Assembly (NCBI RefSeq): GCF_009695775.1
Contig: NZ_VUNG01000009.1
Location: 37,181 to 95,449, forward strand
Length of the DNA: 58,269 nt
Direction: 5' to 3'
From: Hallella mizrahii
GTDB taxonomy: Bacteria > Bacteroidota > Bacteroidia > Bacteroidales > Bacteroidaceae
Shown piece by piece: positions 9,465-18,812 of this stretch (positions within the stretch are counted from its first letter, which is position 1; each line of letters starts with the position of its first letter). The translations under genes were made by a program, and so were the position numbers. Under the pieces are notes generated by a model, which worked only from the letters and a program-made list of their open reading frames with translations, made no database searches and was not told the origin of the DNA.

Positions 9465-9544
9465 CTACTATATAAGCAACGCGAAACTAATATATAAGCG
9501 ACTCTAAGCTATTATATAAGTGACTCTAAGCTACTATATATATA
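9465..9544 (+). repeat. Four-copy 22-bp tandem repeat between mraY and murD
   Basis: TATATAAG-type units recur exactly every 22 bp (starting at 9469, 9491, 9513 and 9535). The best unit is CTATTATATAAGTGACTCTA plus AG; the last copy is partly replaced by a TA run. The array occupies about a third of the 235-bp mraY-murD gap. No gene was seen in the rest of the gap. Confidence 0.8.
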
Positions 9545-9669
9545 ATAAGGTGTTGCCAGAAAGAGAGCAGTGCGACTGCCAAGAAGCAAAAAAACAGCTG
9601 CCAGCCATAGGCGGTTGTGCTATAAACAAAAAGATAAAAACCTCGAAAGAGTAAAAACGTAGTTCAGTA

Positions 9670-11001
9670 ATGAAAAGAATCGTTATATTAGGAGCCGGCG
9701 AGAGCGGTGCAGGTGCTGCCGTGCTGGCAAAGAAAGAAGGTTTCGACGTTTTCGTATCTGACACTTCTTCCATCAAGGACAAGTACAAGAAACTGCTTGA
9801 CGACCATCAGATAGAATGGGAAGAAGGCCATCACACTGAGGAGAAAATCCTGAATGCCGACGAAGTCATCAAAAGTCCGGGTATCCCGAAAGAGGCTCCT
9901 ATGGTGCAGAAACTGATGGCTCAACACACACATATCATCAGTGAGATAGAGTTTGCCGGACGGTACACTGACGCCAAGATGATCTGTATCACGGGCAGCA
10001 ATGGCAAGACGACAACCACCTCACTTATCTATCATATCTTCAAGAGTGCCGGATACGATGCGGGGCTGGCCGGAAATATCGGCAAGAGCCTTGCCTTGCA
10101 GGTAGCAGAGGAACCGCATGAGTACTATATCATCGAGCTGAGTTCTTTCCAGCTCGACAATATGTACGACTTCCGTGCCAACATCGCCATTCTGCTCAAC
10201 ATCACGCCCGATCACCTCGACCGCTACGACTTCAAGTTCCAAAACTATGTCGATGCCAAGATGCGCATCATCCAGAACCAGACAGCAGATGACCACTTCA
10301 TTTACTGGAACGACGATCCTGTCATCAAGCAACAACTCGACAAATACGACATCAAAGCCGTGCAGTGTCCGTTCTCAGAGCTGAAGGAGAAGGGAAGCAT
10401 CGCCTATATCGAGGAAGGACAATACAAACTTGAGTACCCCACTCCATTTAATATGGAGCAGGAAGAACTCTCTCTGACCGGCAAACACAACATCTATAAC
10501 TCTCTCGCCGCCGGTTTGGCTTCCAACATCAGCGGCATCAGAAAAGATATCATCCGCAAGAGTCTGAGTGACTTCCCAGGTGTGGAGCACCGTCTGGAAA
10601 AGGTCTGCGACGTAGCTGGCGTGCACTATGTCAACGACTCAAAGGCCACCAATGTCGATGCTTGCTGGTATGCCTTGGAGAGCATGCGCACGCCTGTCAT
10701 CCTCATCCTTGGCGGTAAGGACAAAGGCAACGACTACAACGCCATCAAAGAATTGGTTCAGAAAAAGTGCGTAGGACTTGTCTATCTCGGTGCCGACAAC
10801 ACCAAGCTCCACAACTTCTTCGACAAGTTGGGCATTCCTGTGCGCGATACGCACAACATGAAGGACTGTGTAAAGGCATGTTACGACATGGCCCGTCCCG
10901 GCGACACCGTTTTGCTTTCGCCCTGTTGCGCCAGTTTCGACCTCTTCCACAATATGGAGGACCGCGGCGAACAGTTCAAGCAACAAGTCAGAAGCCTGTA
11001 A
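9670..11001 (+). CDS. murD: UDP-MurNAc-L-alanine:D-glutamate ligase
   Basis: MurD adds D-glutamate to UDP-MurNAc-L-Ala. The N-terminal Rossmann region starts VILGAGESGAGAA (residues 5-17), and the ATP loop GSNGKTTTT is at 109-117. The family segments LSSFQLD, NITPDHLDRY and NDSKATN follow. Length 443 residues is typical. The ATG at 9670 is the only start that keeps the nucleotide-binding N-terminus intact. Confidence 0.96.
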   Translation: MKRIVILGAGESGAGAAVLAKKEGFDVFVSDTSSIKDKYKKLLDDHQIEWEEGHHTEEKILNADEVIKSPGIPKEAPMVQKLMAQHTHIISEIEFAGRYTDAKMICITGSNGKTTTTSLIYHIFKSAGYDAGLAGNIGKSLALQVAEEPHEYYIIELSSFQLDNMYDFRANIAILLNITPDHLDRYDFKFQNYVDAKMRIIQNQTADDHFIYWNDDPVIKQQLDKYDIKAVQCPFSELKEKGSIAYIEEGQYKLEYPTPFNMEQEELSLTGKHNIYNSLAAGLASNISGIRKDIIRKSLSDFPGVEHRLEKVCDVAGVHYVNDSKATNVDACWYALESMRTPVILILGGKDKGNDYNAIKELVQKKCVGLVYLGADNTKLHNFFDKLGIPVRDTHNMKDCVKACYDMARPGDTVLLSPCCASFDLFHNMEDRGEQFKQQVRSL

Positions 11002-11052
11002 AGCATATAGAGCCGACGGAGCGTTCCCTCGGCTCTTCAACAATGACAACAA

Positions 11053-12345
11053 GTGGACAACAAAAAAATTGGAAACATATTCAAGGGTGACAAAGTCATC
11101 TGGATGGTGTTTTTCTTCCTTTGTCTCATCAGCATCGTAGAGGTTTTCTCAGCCTCTTCCGAGCTGACCTACAAAGGAGGAAGCTATGTCGCGCCTATCA
11201 TCAAACATATAGGCCTGCTTGGGCTCGGTGTGTTCTTAGCCCTCGTCACCCTTAACATCAAGTGCAAGTACTTCAAGATCGCCACGCCGTTCCTGCTGCT
11301 TCTTTCACTTGCGACGCTCATTTGGGTAGACTTTGCCGGTCACTCCACCAACGATGCCCAGCGATGGCTCTCAATCTTCGGTTTGCAGTTCCAACCCTCA
11401 GAGATAGCCAAGGGCACGCTGGTGCTCGCAACGGCTCAGGTGTTGAGTGCCATGCAGACCGAGCGTGGCGCTGATCGCCATGCCATGCCCTACATCTTGG
11501 TGGTTTGTGCCTTTATCATTCCATTCATCATGGTGGAGAATCTCTCCACCGCAGCCCTATTGTGTTCCGTCATCTTCTTCATGATGATCATTGGCCGTGT
11601 ACCTGCCCCACAACTTGGTAAGCTCATCGGAAGTGTTGTACTAGCTATCGTTTTAGTATTTTCAATGGTCATGATCTTTGGACACGACAACGAAGACACC
11701 TCCCCAGAAGGGCAACTCACGGAACAAGTAGATGGTAAAAAGCCGGTAAAAACCAAAAACGGAGGCATGCTTCACCGATTTGACACATGGAAATCGCGTA
11801 TCGACAAGTTCAGCGACCATGAAGAAATACCGCCAGAGAAAGTCGATCTCGACAAAGACGCTCAGACTGCCCACGCCAATATCGCCATAGCATCCAGCAA
11901 CATCATCGGTAAGGGACCGGGCAACTCTGTAGAGCGCGACTTCCTTTCTCAGGCCTTCTCTGACTTCATCTATGCCATCATCATCGAAGAGTTGGGCATC
12001 GAGGGCGCGGCATTTGTGGCAATGCTCTATATCATCCTGCTCTTCCGAACGGGTCGTATTGCCAGCCGATGCGAGAACAACTTCCCGGCATTCCTTGCCA
12101 TGGGACTCGCCCTGCTACTGGTCACGCAGGCACTGTTCAACATGTGCGTAGCCGTGGGACTGGTTCCTGTGACAGGACAGCCACTGCCGCTCATCAGCAA
12201 GGGCGGTACGTCCACGATCATCAACTGCATCTATATAGGTGCCATCCTTAGCGTCAGCCGTTCAGCAAAAAAAACGTCTGAGCCTCAGCCGATGAAGGTC
12301 GCAACCGACAACGCGGCAGCAGATGATAAGGAAACAAATGTATAA
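11053..12345 (+). CDS. ftsW: Septal peptidoglycan polymerase (SEDS family)
   Basis: FtsW is the SEDS glycosyltransferase that polymerises lipid II at the septum together with FtsI. The 430-residue protein is polytopic, with conserved segments AQRWLSI and FQPSEIAK in the middle, and VGLVPVTGQPLPLISKGGTS near the C-terminus, the SEDS signature. A charged loop (about residues 220-280) lies between two membrane regions. The reading frame opens with GTG at 11053, and no in-frame ATG lies closer to the hydrophobic N-terminus, so a GTG start is likely. A charged tail follows the last helix. Confidence 0.94.
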   Translation: MDNKKIGNIFKGDKVIWMVFFFLCLISIVEVFSASSELTYKGGSYVAPIIKHIGLLGLGVFLALVTLNIKCKYFKIATPFLLLLSLATLIWVDFAGHSTNDAQRWLSIFGLQFQPSEIAKGTLVLATAQVLSAMQTERGADRHAMPYILVVCAFIIPFIMVENLSTAALLCSVIFFMMIIGRVPAPQLGKLIGSVVLAIVLVFSMVMIFGHDNEDTSPEGQLTEQVDGKKPVKTKNGGMLHRFDTWKSRIDKFSDHEEIPPEKVDLDKDAQTAHANIAIASSNIIGKGPGNSVERDFLSQAFSDFIYAIIIEELGIEGAAFVAMLYIILLFRTGRIASRCENNFPAFLAMGLALLLVTQALFNMCVAVGLVPVTGQPLPLISKGGTSTIINCIYIGAILSVSRSAKKTSEPQPMKVATDNAAADDKETNV

Positions 12346-12416
12346 TAAATAGTCATTTGGTATAGAAGAAACAAAATAAAGTAGAACAAAAATGATCAAA
12401 AGACATTTTTTTTGAT

Positions 12417-12424
12417 TACTTTTG
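12417..12424 (+). promoter_or_regulatory. Bacteroidetes -7 box before murG
   Basis: TACTTTTG matches TAnnTTTG and lies 22 bp before the murG ATG in the AT-rich ftsW-murG gap. It suggests that murG to ftsZ can be transcribed from an internal promoter. No strong -33 element is seen. Confidence 0.5.
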
Positions 12425-12446
12425 CGGAAAATAAGAAATAGGCGAC

Positions 12447-13562
12447 ATGGAGAAAGAATTAAGAGTCATCATCAGCGGCGGAGGCACAGGAGGCCATATC
12501 TTCCCTGCAGTCTCTATCGCCAATGCCATCAAAGCCAAATATCCCAGTGCCAAAATCCAATTCGTGGGTGCTCTGGGACGCATGGAGATGCAACGGGTTC
12601 CCGCGGCAGGCTACGACATCAAAGGCTTGCCCATCTGCGGTTTCGACCGTAAGCATCTTCTGAAAAACATCGCAGTGCTCTTCAAGATTTGGAAGAGCGA
12701 GCGGATGGCAAAGAAAATTGTCAAAGACTTCAAGCCGATGGTGGCTGTCGGAGTGGGTGGTTACGCCAGCGGACCGACGCTGAACGTATGCGCCAGCATG
12801 GGTATCCCATGTCTCATTCAGGAGCAGAACAGCTATGCCGGCGTCACTAACAAGCTGCTGGCAAAGAAGGCCAGCAAGATCTGCGTGGCTTACGAAGGCA
12901 TGGAGCGCTTCTTCCCCGCCGACAAAATCATCATGACCGGAAACCCTGTCCGACAGAATGTCGTGGACGCAACCATTTCCAAAGAGGACGCAAGAGTCAA
13001 GTTTGGACTTGATCCCAACAAAAAGACGATACTGCTCGTGGGCGGCAGCTTAGGAGCGCGAACGATCAATGAGAGCATGCGACAGCATCTCGACAAGGTG
13101 AAAAGCGCCGATGTGCAGTTCATCTGGCAGACCGGCAAGTACTACAATGCCGAGATGACCCAAGCCGTAAAGGACTTTGGCGACATTCCCAACCTGAAAG
13201 TACTCGACTTCATCAGCGACATGGGAGCCGCCTATCAGGCTGCCGACCTGGTCATCAGCCGTGCCGGTGCCAGCTCTATCAGTGAGTTCTGCCTTATCGG
13301 CAAGGCTGTCATACTCGTTCCCAGCCCCAACGTAGCCGAAGATCATCAGACCAAGAATGCCATGGCACTCGTTGATAAAGACGCTGCCATCTATGTCAAG
13401 GACGCTGATGCTCCCGACATGTTGCTCGACAAAGCCTTGGAAATCGTGCACGACGACGCCAAGCTGGCCTCACTGACAGAAAATATCAAGAAACTCGGAC
13501 TGAAAGACTCCGCCGACGTCATTGCCAACGAAGTCGTCAAACTCGCCTGGGGAAAACAATAA
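12447..13562 (+). CDS. murG: Lipid II synthase (UDP-GlcNAc transferase)
   Basis: MurG adds GlcNAc to lipid I to give lipid II at the inner membrane face. The family start IISGGGTGGHIFPA (residues 8-21) and the second loop VGGSLGARTINES are both present. The nucleotide-sugar region ISRAGASSISEF is also visible. The protein is 371 residues, a normal length. The start is fixed by the glycine-rich loop near the N-terminus. Confidence 0.96.
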   Translation: MEKELRVIISGGGTGGHIFPAVSIANAIKAKYPSAKIQFVGALGRMEMQRVPAAGYDIKGLPICGFDRKHLLKNIAVLFKIWKSERMAKKIVKDFKPMVAVGVGGYASGPTLNVCASMGIPCLIQEQNSYAGVTNKLLAKKASKICVAYEGMERFFPADKIIMTGNPVRQNVVDATISKEDARVKFGLDPNKKTILLVGGSLGARTINESMRQHLDKVKSADVQFIWQTGKYYNAEMTQAVKDFGDIPNLKVLDFISDMGAAYQAADLVISRAGASSISEFCLIGKAVILVPSPNVAEDHQTKNAMALVDKDAAIYVKDADAPDMLLDKALEIVHDDAKLASLTENIKKLGLKDSADVIANEVVKLAWGKQ

Positions 13563-13641
13563 AAAGCCTCGGAAGAGACAGTGTCCCATCCAAAAGAGAA
13601 CTGCCATCCTTCCAAGATATGCAAATAACTCTTTAAACATC

Positions 13642-15024
13642 ATGGAACTCAAAGATATAAAAGCCGTATATTTCATTGGTGCCGGTGGCATCGGTATGAG
13701 TGCGCTGGCCCGCTACTTCATCCATAAAGGTCTCGTTGTGGCCGGTTATGACAAGACACCTTCTACGTTGACACAACAGCTCGAAAAGGAAGGCATGGTC
13801 ATCCACTACAGAGAGAACGTAGATGAGATTCCCCACGCTTGCCGCGACAACAAGTCATGTTTGGTCGTCTATACCCCTGCCATTCCCGCCGAGCATCAGG
13901 AATTGCAATACTTCCGCAACAATGGATTCGAAGTGCAGAAACGCGCTCAAGTGCTCGGCATGCTGACACGTTCTCACAAAGGACTCTGTGTTGCAGGCAC
14001 ACACGGCAAGACGACAACGTCGACCATGTGCGCCCACATCATGCATCAGAGCCACGTCGACTGCAACGCCTTTCTGGGTGGCATCTCGAAGAACTACGGT
14101 ACCAACTATATCCTCTCCAAGACCAGTGACTATGTCGTCATCGAGGCCGATGAGTTCGACCGTTCTTTCCACTGGCTGCGTCCATGGATGAGTGTCATCA
14201 CCGCCACAGATCCCGACCACCTCGACATCTACGGTACCAAGGAAGCATATCTTGAGAGTTTCCGTCACTATACCGAGCTCATTCAGCCCGGCGGCGCACT
14301 CATCATCCACAAAAACCTGGAGATGAAACCCAACGTGCAGGAAGGCGTAAAGACCTATACCTATAGTCGCGACGAGGGAGACTTCCATGCAGAGAATGTC
14401 AAAATAGAGAACGGCACCATCACTTTCGACTTCATCTCACCCGTGGAGAACGTCTCGAATGTGAAGCTCGGGCAGCCTGTACCTATTAATATAGAGAATG
14501 GTGTAGCTGCCATGGCACTGGCCCAACTCAATGGTTGCACGGCCGAGGAGCTGCGCTACGGCATGAGCACATACCACGGCGTGGAGCGTCGTTTCGACTT
14601 TAAGATCAACAACGACCAGCACGTGCTGCTTTCCGACTATGCCCATCATCCCAAAGAGATCCTGCAAAGTGCCAAGAGCCTACGCGAGCTCTACCAGGGC
14701 CGCAAGCTGACCGCCATCTTCCAGCCGCATCTCTACACCCGCACCCGCGATTTCTACAAGGACTTCGCTGATGCGCTGAGCCATTTCGACGAGGTCATCC
14801 TCACCGAGATCTATCCTGCCCGCGAGGCGCCGATTCCCGGTGTCACGTCGCAATTGATCTACGACAACCTCAAGCCCGGTGTGGAGAAAAGCATGATCCA
14901 GAAAGCCGATGTCCTCAATCTGGTCAAGAGCCGCGACTTCGATGTGCTGATCATCTTAGGTGCCGGCGATCTCGACAACATGGTTCCTCAGATCACACGT
15001 ATTCTGGAAGAGAAAAAGAAATAA
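13642..15024 (+). CDS. murC: UDP-MurNAc:L-alanine ligase
   Basis: MurC attaches L-alanine to UDP-MurNAc, the first ligase step of the stem peptide. From the ATG at 13642 the protein begins MELKDIKAVYFIGAGGIGMS, the family N-terminal nucleotide-binding fold, and has 460 residues. The frame is open 120 bp further upstream into murG, but that extension is unrelated to the family. The ATP loop GTHGKTTT is near residue 120. DYAHHPKE in the C-terminal domain is also diagnostic. Confidence 0.96.
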   Translation: MELKDIKAVYFIGAGGIGMSALARYFIHKGLVVAGYDKTPSTLTQQLEKEGMVIHYRENVDEIPHACRDNKSCLVVYTPAIPAEHQELQYFRNNGFEVQKRAQVLGMLTRSHKGLCVAGTHGKTTTSTMCAHIMHQSHVDCNAFLGGISKNYGTNYILSKTSDYVVIEADEFDRSFHWLRPWMSVITATDPDHLDIYGTKEAYLESFRHYTELIQPGGALIIHKNLEMKPNVQEGVKTYTYSRDEGDFHAENVKIENGTITFDFISPVENVSNVKLGQPVPINIENGVAAMALAQLNGCTAEELRYGMSTYHGVERRFDFKINNDQHVLLSDYAHHPKEILQSAKSLRELYQGRKLTAIFQPHLYTRTRDFYKDFADALSHFDEVILTEIYPAREAPIPGVTSQLIYDNLKPGVEKSMIQKADVLNLVKSRDFDVLIILGAGDLDNMVPQITRILEEKKK

Positions 15025-15079
15025 GGCATCCGGTGCGGAAATCTCCGCCCGAGTGTCATCCTATACAGTTATCTGAACC

Positions 15080-15892
15080 ATGCGGATGAACCGAGGAAAA
15101 ATCATTGTGGGCACTATCGACTTCATGCTGGCGGCCTATCTTGTCATTGCCTTCTTCGTTTTTGACAAGCCCGACCAGGAGAAACAGATTTGCACGCAGG
15201 TGAATATCAACATTGCCGACGAGGCCACTAACGGCTTCATCACCGCGAAGGAGATCAAGAGCCGCATGAAAGACAGCGGGCTCTACCCTTTGAGCAAACC
15301 TCTGTATACCGTCGATACGCGCACCATCGAGGACATGCTGATGAGAAGTCCTTTTGTGCAGTCGGCACAATGCTATAAGACACAGGACGGCCATGTATGC
15401 ATTACGCTCACACAACGTATGCCCACACTGCGCATCAAGTCTGTCAACGGCGACGATTATTATTTGGACGACAACAACAGCATCATGCCCAACTCGCACT
15501 ACACGAGCGACCTGATCATCGCCACAGGCTATATCAGCAAGTGGTTTGCCCGCAACTATGTGGCATATGTGGGTGAGGCTCTGATGGCCAACGACTTTTG
15601 GAAAAACCAGATCGAGCAAATCAATATACTGCCTGACAAAGGCATTGAGCTCGTGCCGCGCGTGGGAGACCAGATCATCTACATCGGTCAGTTGCCCGAA
15701 ACCAACAGACCCGACAAGCGCAAGCAACTGGTGACTGAATATATCAACCGCAAAATGGACCGGTTGGAGAAATTCTACAAATACGGGCTCTCGCAAGCCG
15801 GATGGAACAAATATTCCTACATCAACGTGGAGTTTGACAACCAAATCATTTGCAAAAAGAGACAATACGAAAAAACGGAAGAACTGAATTGA
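15080..15892 (+). CDS. ftsQ: Divisome protein FtsQ
   Basis: The 270-residue protein has a short cytoplasmic tail and one transmembrane helix (about residues 8-28, IIVGTIDFMLAAYLVIAFFVF). A periplasmic part follows with a POTRA-like start (about 35-110, ending in a segment that reads CITLTQRMPTLRIKS) and a beta-rich second half. Position between murC and ftsA and this topology identify FtsQ, the scaffold that binds FtsL and FtsB. Sequence conservation in this family is low, so the call rests mainly on context and topology. Confidence 0.9.
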   Translation: MRMNRGKIIVGTIDFMLAAYLVIAFFVFDKPDQEKQICTQVNINIADEATNGFITAKEIKSRMKDSGLYPLSKPLYTVDTRTIEDMLMRSPFVQSAQCYKTQDGHVCITLTQRMPTLRIKSVNGDDYYLDDNNSIMPNSHYTSDLIIATGYISKWFARNYVAYVGEALMANDFWKNQIEQINILPDKGIELVPRVGDQIIYIGQLPETNRPDKRKQLVTEYINRKMDRLEKFYKYGLSQAGWNKYSYINVEFDNQIICKKRQYEKTEELN

Positions 15893-15908
15893 TAATTACT
15901 ATTTACGT

Positions 15909-17351
15909 ATGGCAGATTTTATAGTAGCAATAGAGCTGGGATCCTCAAAAATCACCGGCATTGCGGGGAAGAAGAACCTCGACGGCAGCATTAAGGTCCT
16001 GGCTGTCGTAAAGGAAGACGCTACTTCATGCATTCGCAAAGGCGTGGTCAACAATATCGACAAGACAGTGCAAGCCTTGGGCAATGTGATCAAGAAACTC
16101 GAGAACATTCTCAAGACCAAGATAGCACGTGTCTATGTCGGTGTCAACGGACAGTCGATACGCAGTGAGAAAAACATCATTGTCAAACAACTGCCCGCAG
16201 ACACCAAGGTAACGGTCGATATGGTCAACGGCCTGATGGATGCCAACCGCAGCATGCAATATCCCGACCAGGAGATCCTCGACGCTGTCACACAAGAATA
16301 CAAGGTCGACAATCAGCTTCAAGTCGACCCGACAGGCTTTATCTGCTCCAGACTGGAAGGCAACTTCCTCAACATCCTCTGGCGCAAGTCCTTCTATCGC
16401 AATCTCAACCGCTGTTTTGAGAATGCCGGCATCGCCATCGCCGAGATGTATCTTTCGCCCCTTGCACTCGCCGATGCCGTGCTCACCGATGCTGAGCGCC
16501 GCGGTGGCTGTGTCCTCGTGGACTTAGGAGCCGAGACAACCACCATTTCAGTCTACTACCGCGACATTCTCCGACACTTGGCCGTCATTCCCCTTGGCAG
16601 CAACAACATCACCAAAGACCTCACATCCCTGCAGATGGAGGACAAGACAGCTGAAGAGATGAAACTCAAATATGCCTCTGCCTACACCGACTCCAACGAG
16701 ATCGACATGGAAAAGACCTATCCTATCGACCACGACCGCAGCATCGACATGCCGAAGTTTGTGGAGATTGTCGAGGCTCGCCTGCAAGAGATCATTGAGA
16801 ACGCATGGCATCAGGTGCCCGACGAATTTATGGGCAAACTCCTTGGCGGCATCGTCCTCACCGGTGGCGGATCCAATATGAAAAACATCGACAAGGCCTT
16901 CAAGATCCTCACCCACACTGATAAGGTGAGAATAGCAGGCTCTGTCACGACTACCATCATATCCAAGAGCCCGACCATCACTGCCAAGGACGGCACCATG
17001 TGCACTGTTCTCGGACTGCTGGCCAAAGGCAACATGAACTGCGCCGGAAGCGAGATCAGTGACACACTCTTCCAAAACGAGCAGCCTGCCAACGAACCGC
17101 CTGTGCAGCCTGTCACCCATACTACGACAGAAAACGGTAAGGGCATCATCAAGACCGAGGCTGAGAAAGCTGCCGAGGAGGCCGCCAAACGCAAACAGGA
17201 AGAAGAAGAGGAACGGCGCAGACAGCAGGAAGCCGAAGAGGAAGAGGAACAACGGCGCAAAAAACGCGAGAACTCCTGGTTCCACAAAGCAGTCAACGGA
17301 CTGAAGACCTTTGGCCGCAAGATGATAGAGGAAGAGGAAGACGAGAAATAA
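15909..17351 (+). CDS. ftsA: Actin-like divisome protein FtsA with long charged C-terminal region
   Basis: FtsA tethers FtsZ to the membrane. The actin-like core is clear: IVAIELGSSKITGIAGKK (residues 4-21), VLVDLGAETTTISVY and GGIVLTGGGSNMKNID. The 1C subdomain region is present. The C-terminal part (about residue 390 on) is unusual in composition: an acidic linker, then an almost uninterrupted run of Glu, Arg, Lys and Gln predicted to form a long charged helix. It ends in an amphipathic stretch WFHKAVNGLKTFGRKMI, suited for membrane binding. Length 480 residues against about 420 for E. coli. Confidence 0.95.
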   Translation: MADFIVAIELGSSKITGIAGKKNLDGSIKVLAVVKEDATSCIRKGVVNNIDKTVQALGNVIKKLENILKTKIARVYVGVNGQSIRSEKNIIVKQLPADTKVTVDMVNGLMDANRSMQYPDQEILDAVTQEYKVDNQLQVDPTGFICSRLEGNFLNILWRKSFYRNLNRCFENAGIAIAEMYLSPLALADAVLTDAERRGGCVLVDLGAETTTISVYYRDILRHLAVIPLGSNNITKDLTSLQMEDKTAEEMKLKYASAYTDSNEIDMEKTYPIDHDRSIDMPKFVEIVEARLQEIIENAWHQVPDEFMGKLLGGIVLTGGGSNMKNIDKAFKILTHTDKVRIAGSVTTTIISKSPTITAKDGTMCTVLGLLAKGNMNCAGSEISDTLFQNEQPANEPPVQPVTHTTTENGKGIIKTEAEKAAEEAAKRKQEEEEERRRQQEAEEEEEQRRKKRENSWFHKAVNGLKTFGRKMIEEEEDEK

Positions 17352-17385
17352 AACAAGAAAAAGATCACTTTAAAGACGAAGCACT

Positions 17386-18759
17386 ATGACTGATAACAAC
17401 AATAATACGGAAGGTCAGAAGCCCTCCGCACTCACGGAAAGCGCCAAGCCTTCCATTCTTGATTTCGGTCAGCCCGACAAAGAGCAGAGCATCATCAAGG
17501 TCATCGGTGTCGGTGGTGGCGGTGGCAACGCCGTGAACCACATGTACCGCGAAGGCATCCATGATGTGTCGTTTGTGCTCTGCAACACCGACGCGCAGGC
17601 CTTGAACGACTCCCCCGTCCCCGAACACCTGCAGTTGGGTGCCGAAGGTCTTGGAGCCGGAAACCGTCCAGAGCGTGCCCGTCAGGCCGCTATGGAGAGC
17701 ATCGACCAGATCAGAGCTATGCTCAACGACGGCACGAAGATGGCATTCATCACCGCCGGTATGGGTGGTGGAACAGGCACCGGTGCTGCTCCTGTCATCG
17801 CGCAGGTGAGCAAAGAGATGGGCATTCTCACCGTGGGCATCGTCACCATTCCCTTCCGCTTCGAAGGTCCCAAGAAGATCGATCAGGCTCTCGACGGTGT
17901 CGAAGAGATGGCCAAGCACGTCGACGCCCTGCTCGTGATCAACAACGAGCGCCTGCGCGAGATCTATCCCGAACTGACAGTTCTCGACGCCTTCGGCAAG
18001 GCCGACGACACGCTGAGCGTTGCCGCTAAGAGCATCGCCGAGATTATCACCATTCACGGACTCATCAACCTCGACTTCAACGACGTGAAGACTGTTCTCA
18101 AGGACGGTGGCGTCGCCATCATGAGTACCGGCTACGGCGAGGGCGACGGACGAGTGAAGAAGGCTATCGACGACGCGCTCAACTCACCGTTGCTCAACGA
18201 TAACGATGTCTTCAACTCCAAGAAGATCCTGCTCTCCATCGCTTTCTCCAACGAGAAAAACGACAACCAGGGTCTGATGATGGAGGAGATGAACGATGTC
18301 AACGACTTCATGGCAAAGTTCGGCGACGACTTCGAGATCAAATGGGGACTGGCCACAGACCCCGAGCTCGGCAAGAAGGTCAAGGTCACCATCCTCGCTA
18401 CCGGTTTCGGTGTGGAGGACGTGGAGCCCAAGGACCGCCGCGAGCGCCGCACACAAGAGGAAGCCAACCGCATCGCACAGGAAGAGGAAATCGCAGCCGA
18501 AAAGGCCGACCGCCGCAACCGCTACTATGGCAAGGACGGCAAGAACCCGATGATGAAGCACCGTCCTCACGTCTACATCTTCACACCCGACACGCTCGAC
18601 AACGAGGATGTCATTCTCGCTGTGGAGAACACGCCTACCTACAAGCGTACACGACAGATGCTCGAAGACATCCGCAACACTGGTTCCGGCCATAAGGACG
18701 ACAAGCCCAATACCGACGAACAGGCCGATACCGTGCCCGGCATCATCAGCTTTGCATAA
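17386..18759 (+). CDS. ftsZ: Cell division GTPase FtsZ
   Basis: This is the tubulin-like GTPase that forms the Z ring. The GTP-binding signature MGGGTGTGAAP is at residues 126-136, and VIGVGGGGGNAVNHM (about 36-50) is the first nucleotide loop. An acidic and basic linker follows the core at about residue 345. The usual extreme C-terminal FtsA-binding peptide is not obvious at the end (VPGIISFA). A candidate, ENTPTYKRTR, lies about 45 residues earlier. The gene follows ftsA after 34 bp. Confidence 0.97.
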   Translation: MTDNNNNTEGQKPSALTESAKPSILDFGQPDKEQSIIKVIGVGGGGGNAVNHMYREGIHDVSFVLCNTDAQALNDSPVPEHLQLGAEGLGAGNRPERARQAAMESIDQIRAMLNDGTKMAFITAGMGGGTGTGAAPVIAQVSKEMGILTVGIVTIPFRFEGPKKIDQALDGVEEMAKHVDALLVINNERLREIYPELTVLDAFGKADDTLSVAAKSIAEIITIHGLINLDFNDVKTVLKDGGVAIMSTGYGEGDGRVKKAIDDALNSPLLNDNDVFNSKKILLSIAFSNEKNDNQGLMMEEMNDVNDFMAKFGDDFEIKWGLATDPELGKKVKVTILATGFGVEDVEPKDRRERRTQEEANRIAQEEEIAAEKADRRNRYYGKDGKNPMMKHRPHVYIFTPDTLDNEDVILAVENTPTYKRTRQMLEDIRNTGSGHKDDKPNTDEQADTVPGIISFA

Positions 18760-18812
18760 CACAGCGGCGGCCTATGCCGCCAACGACAAGGATTTTAAAA
18801 CAACAAAGAGAT

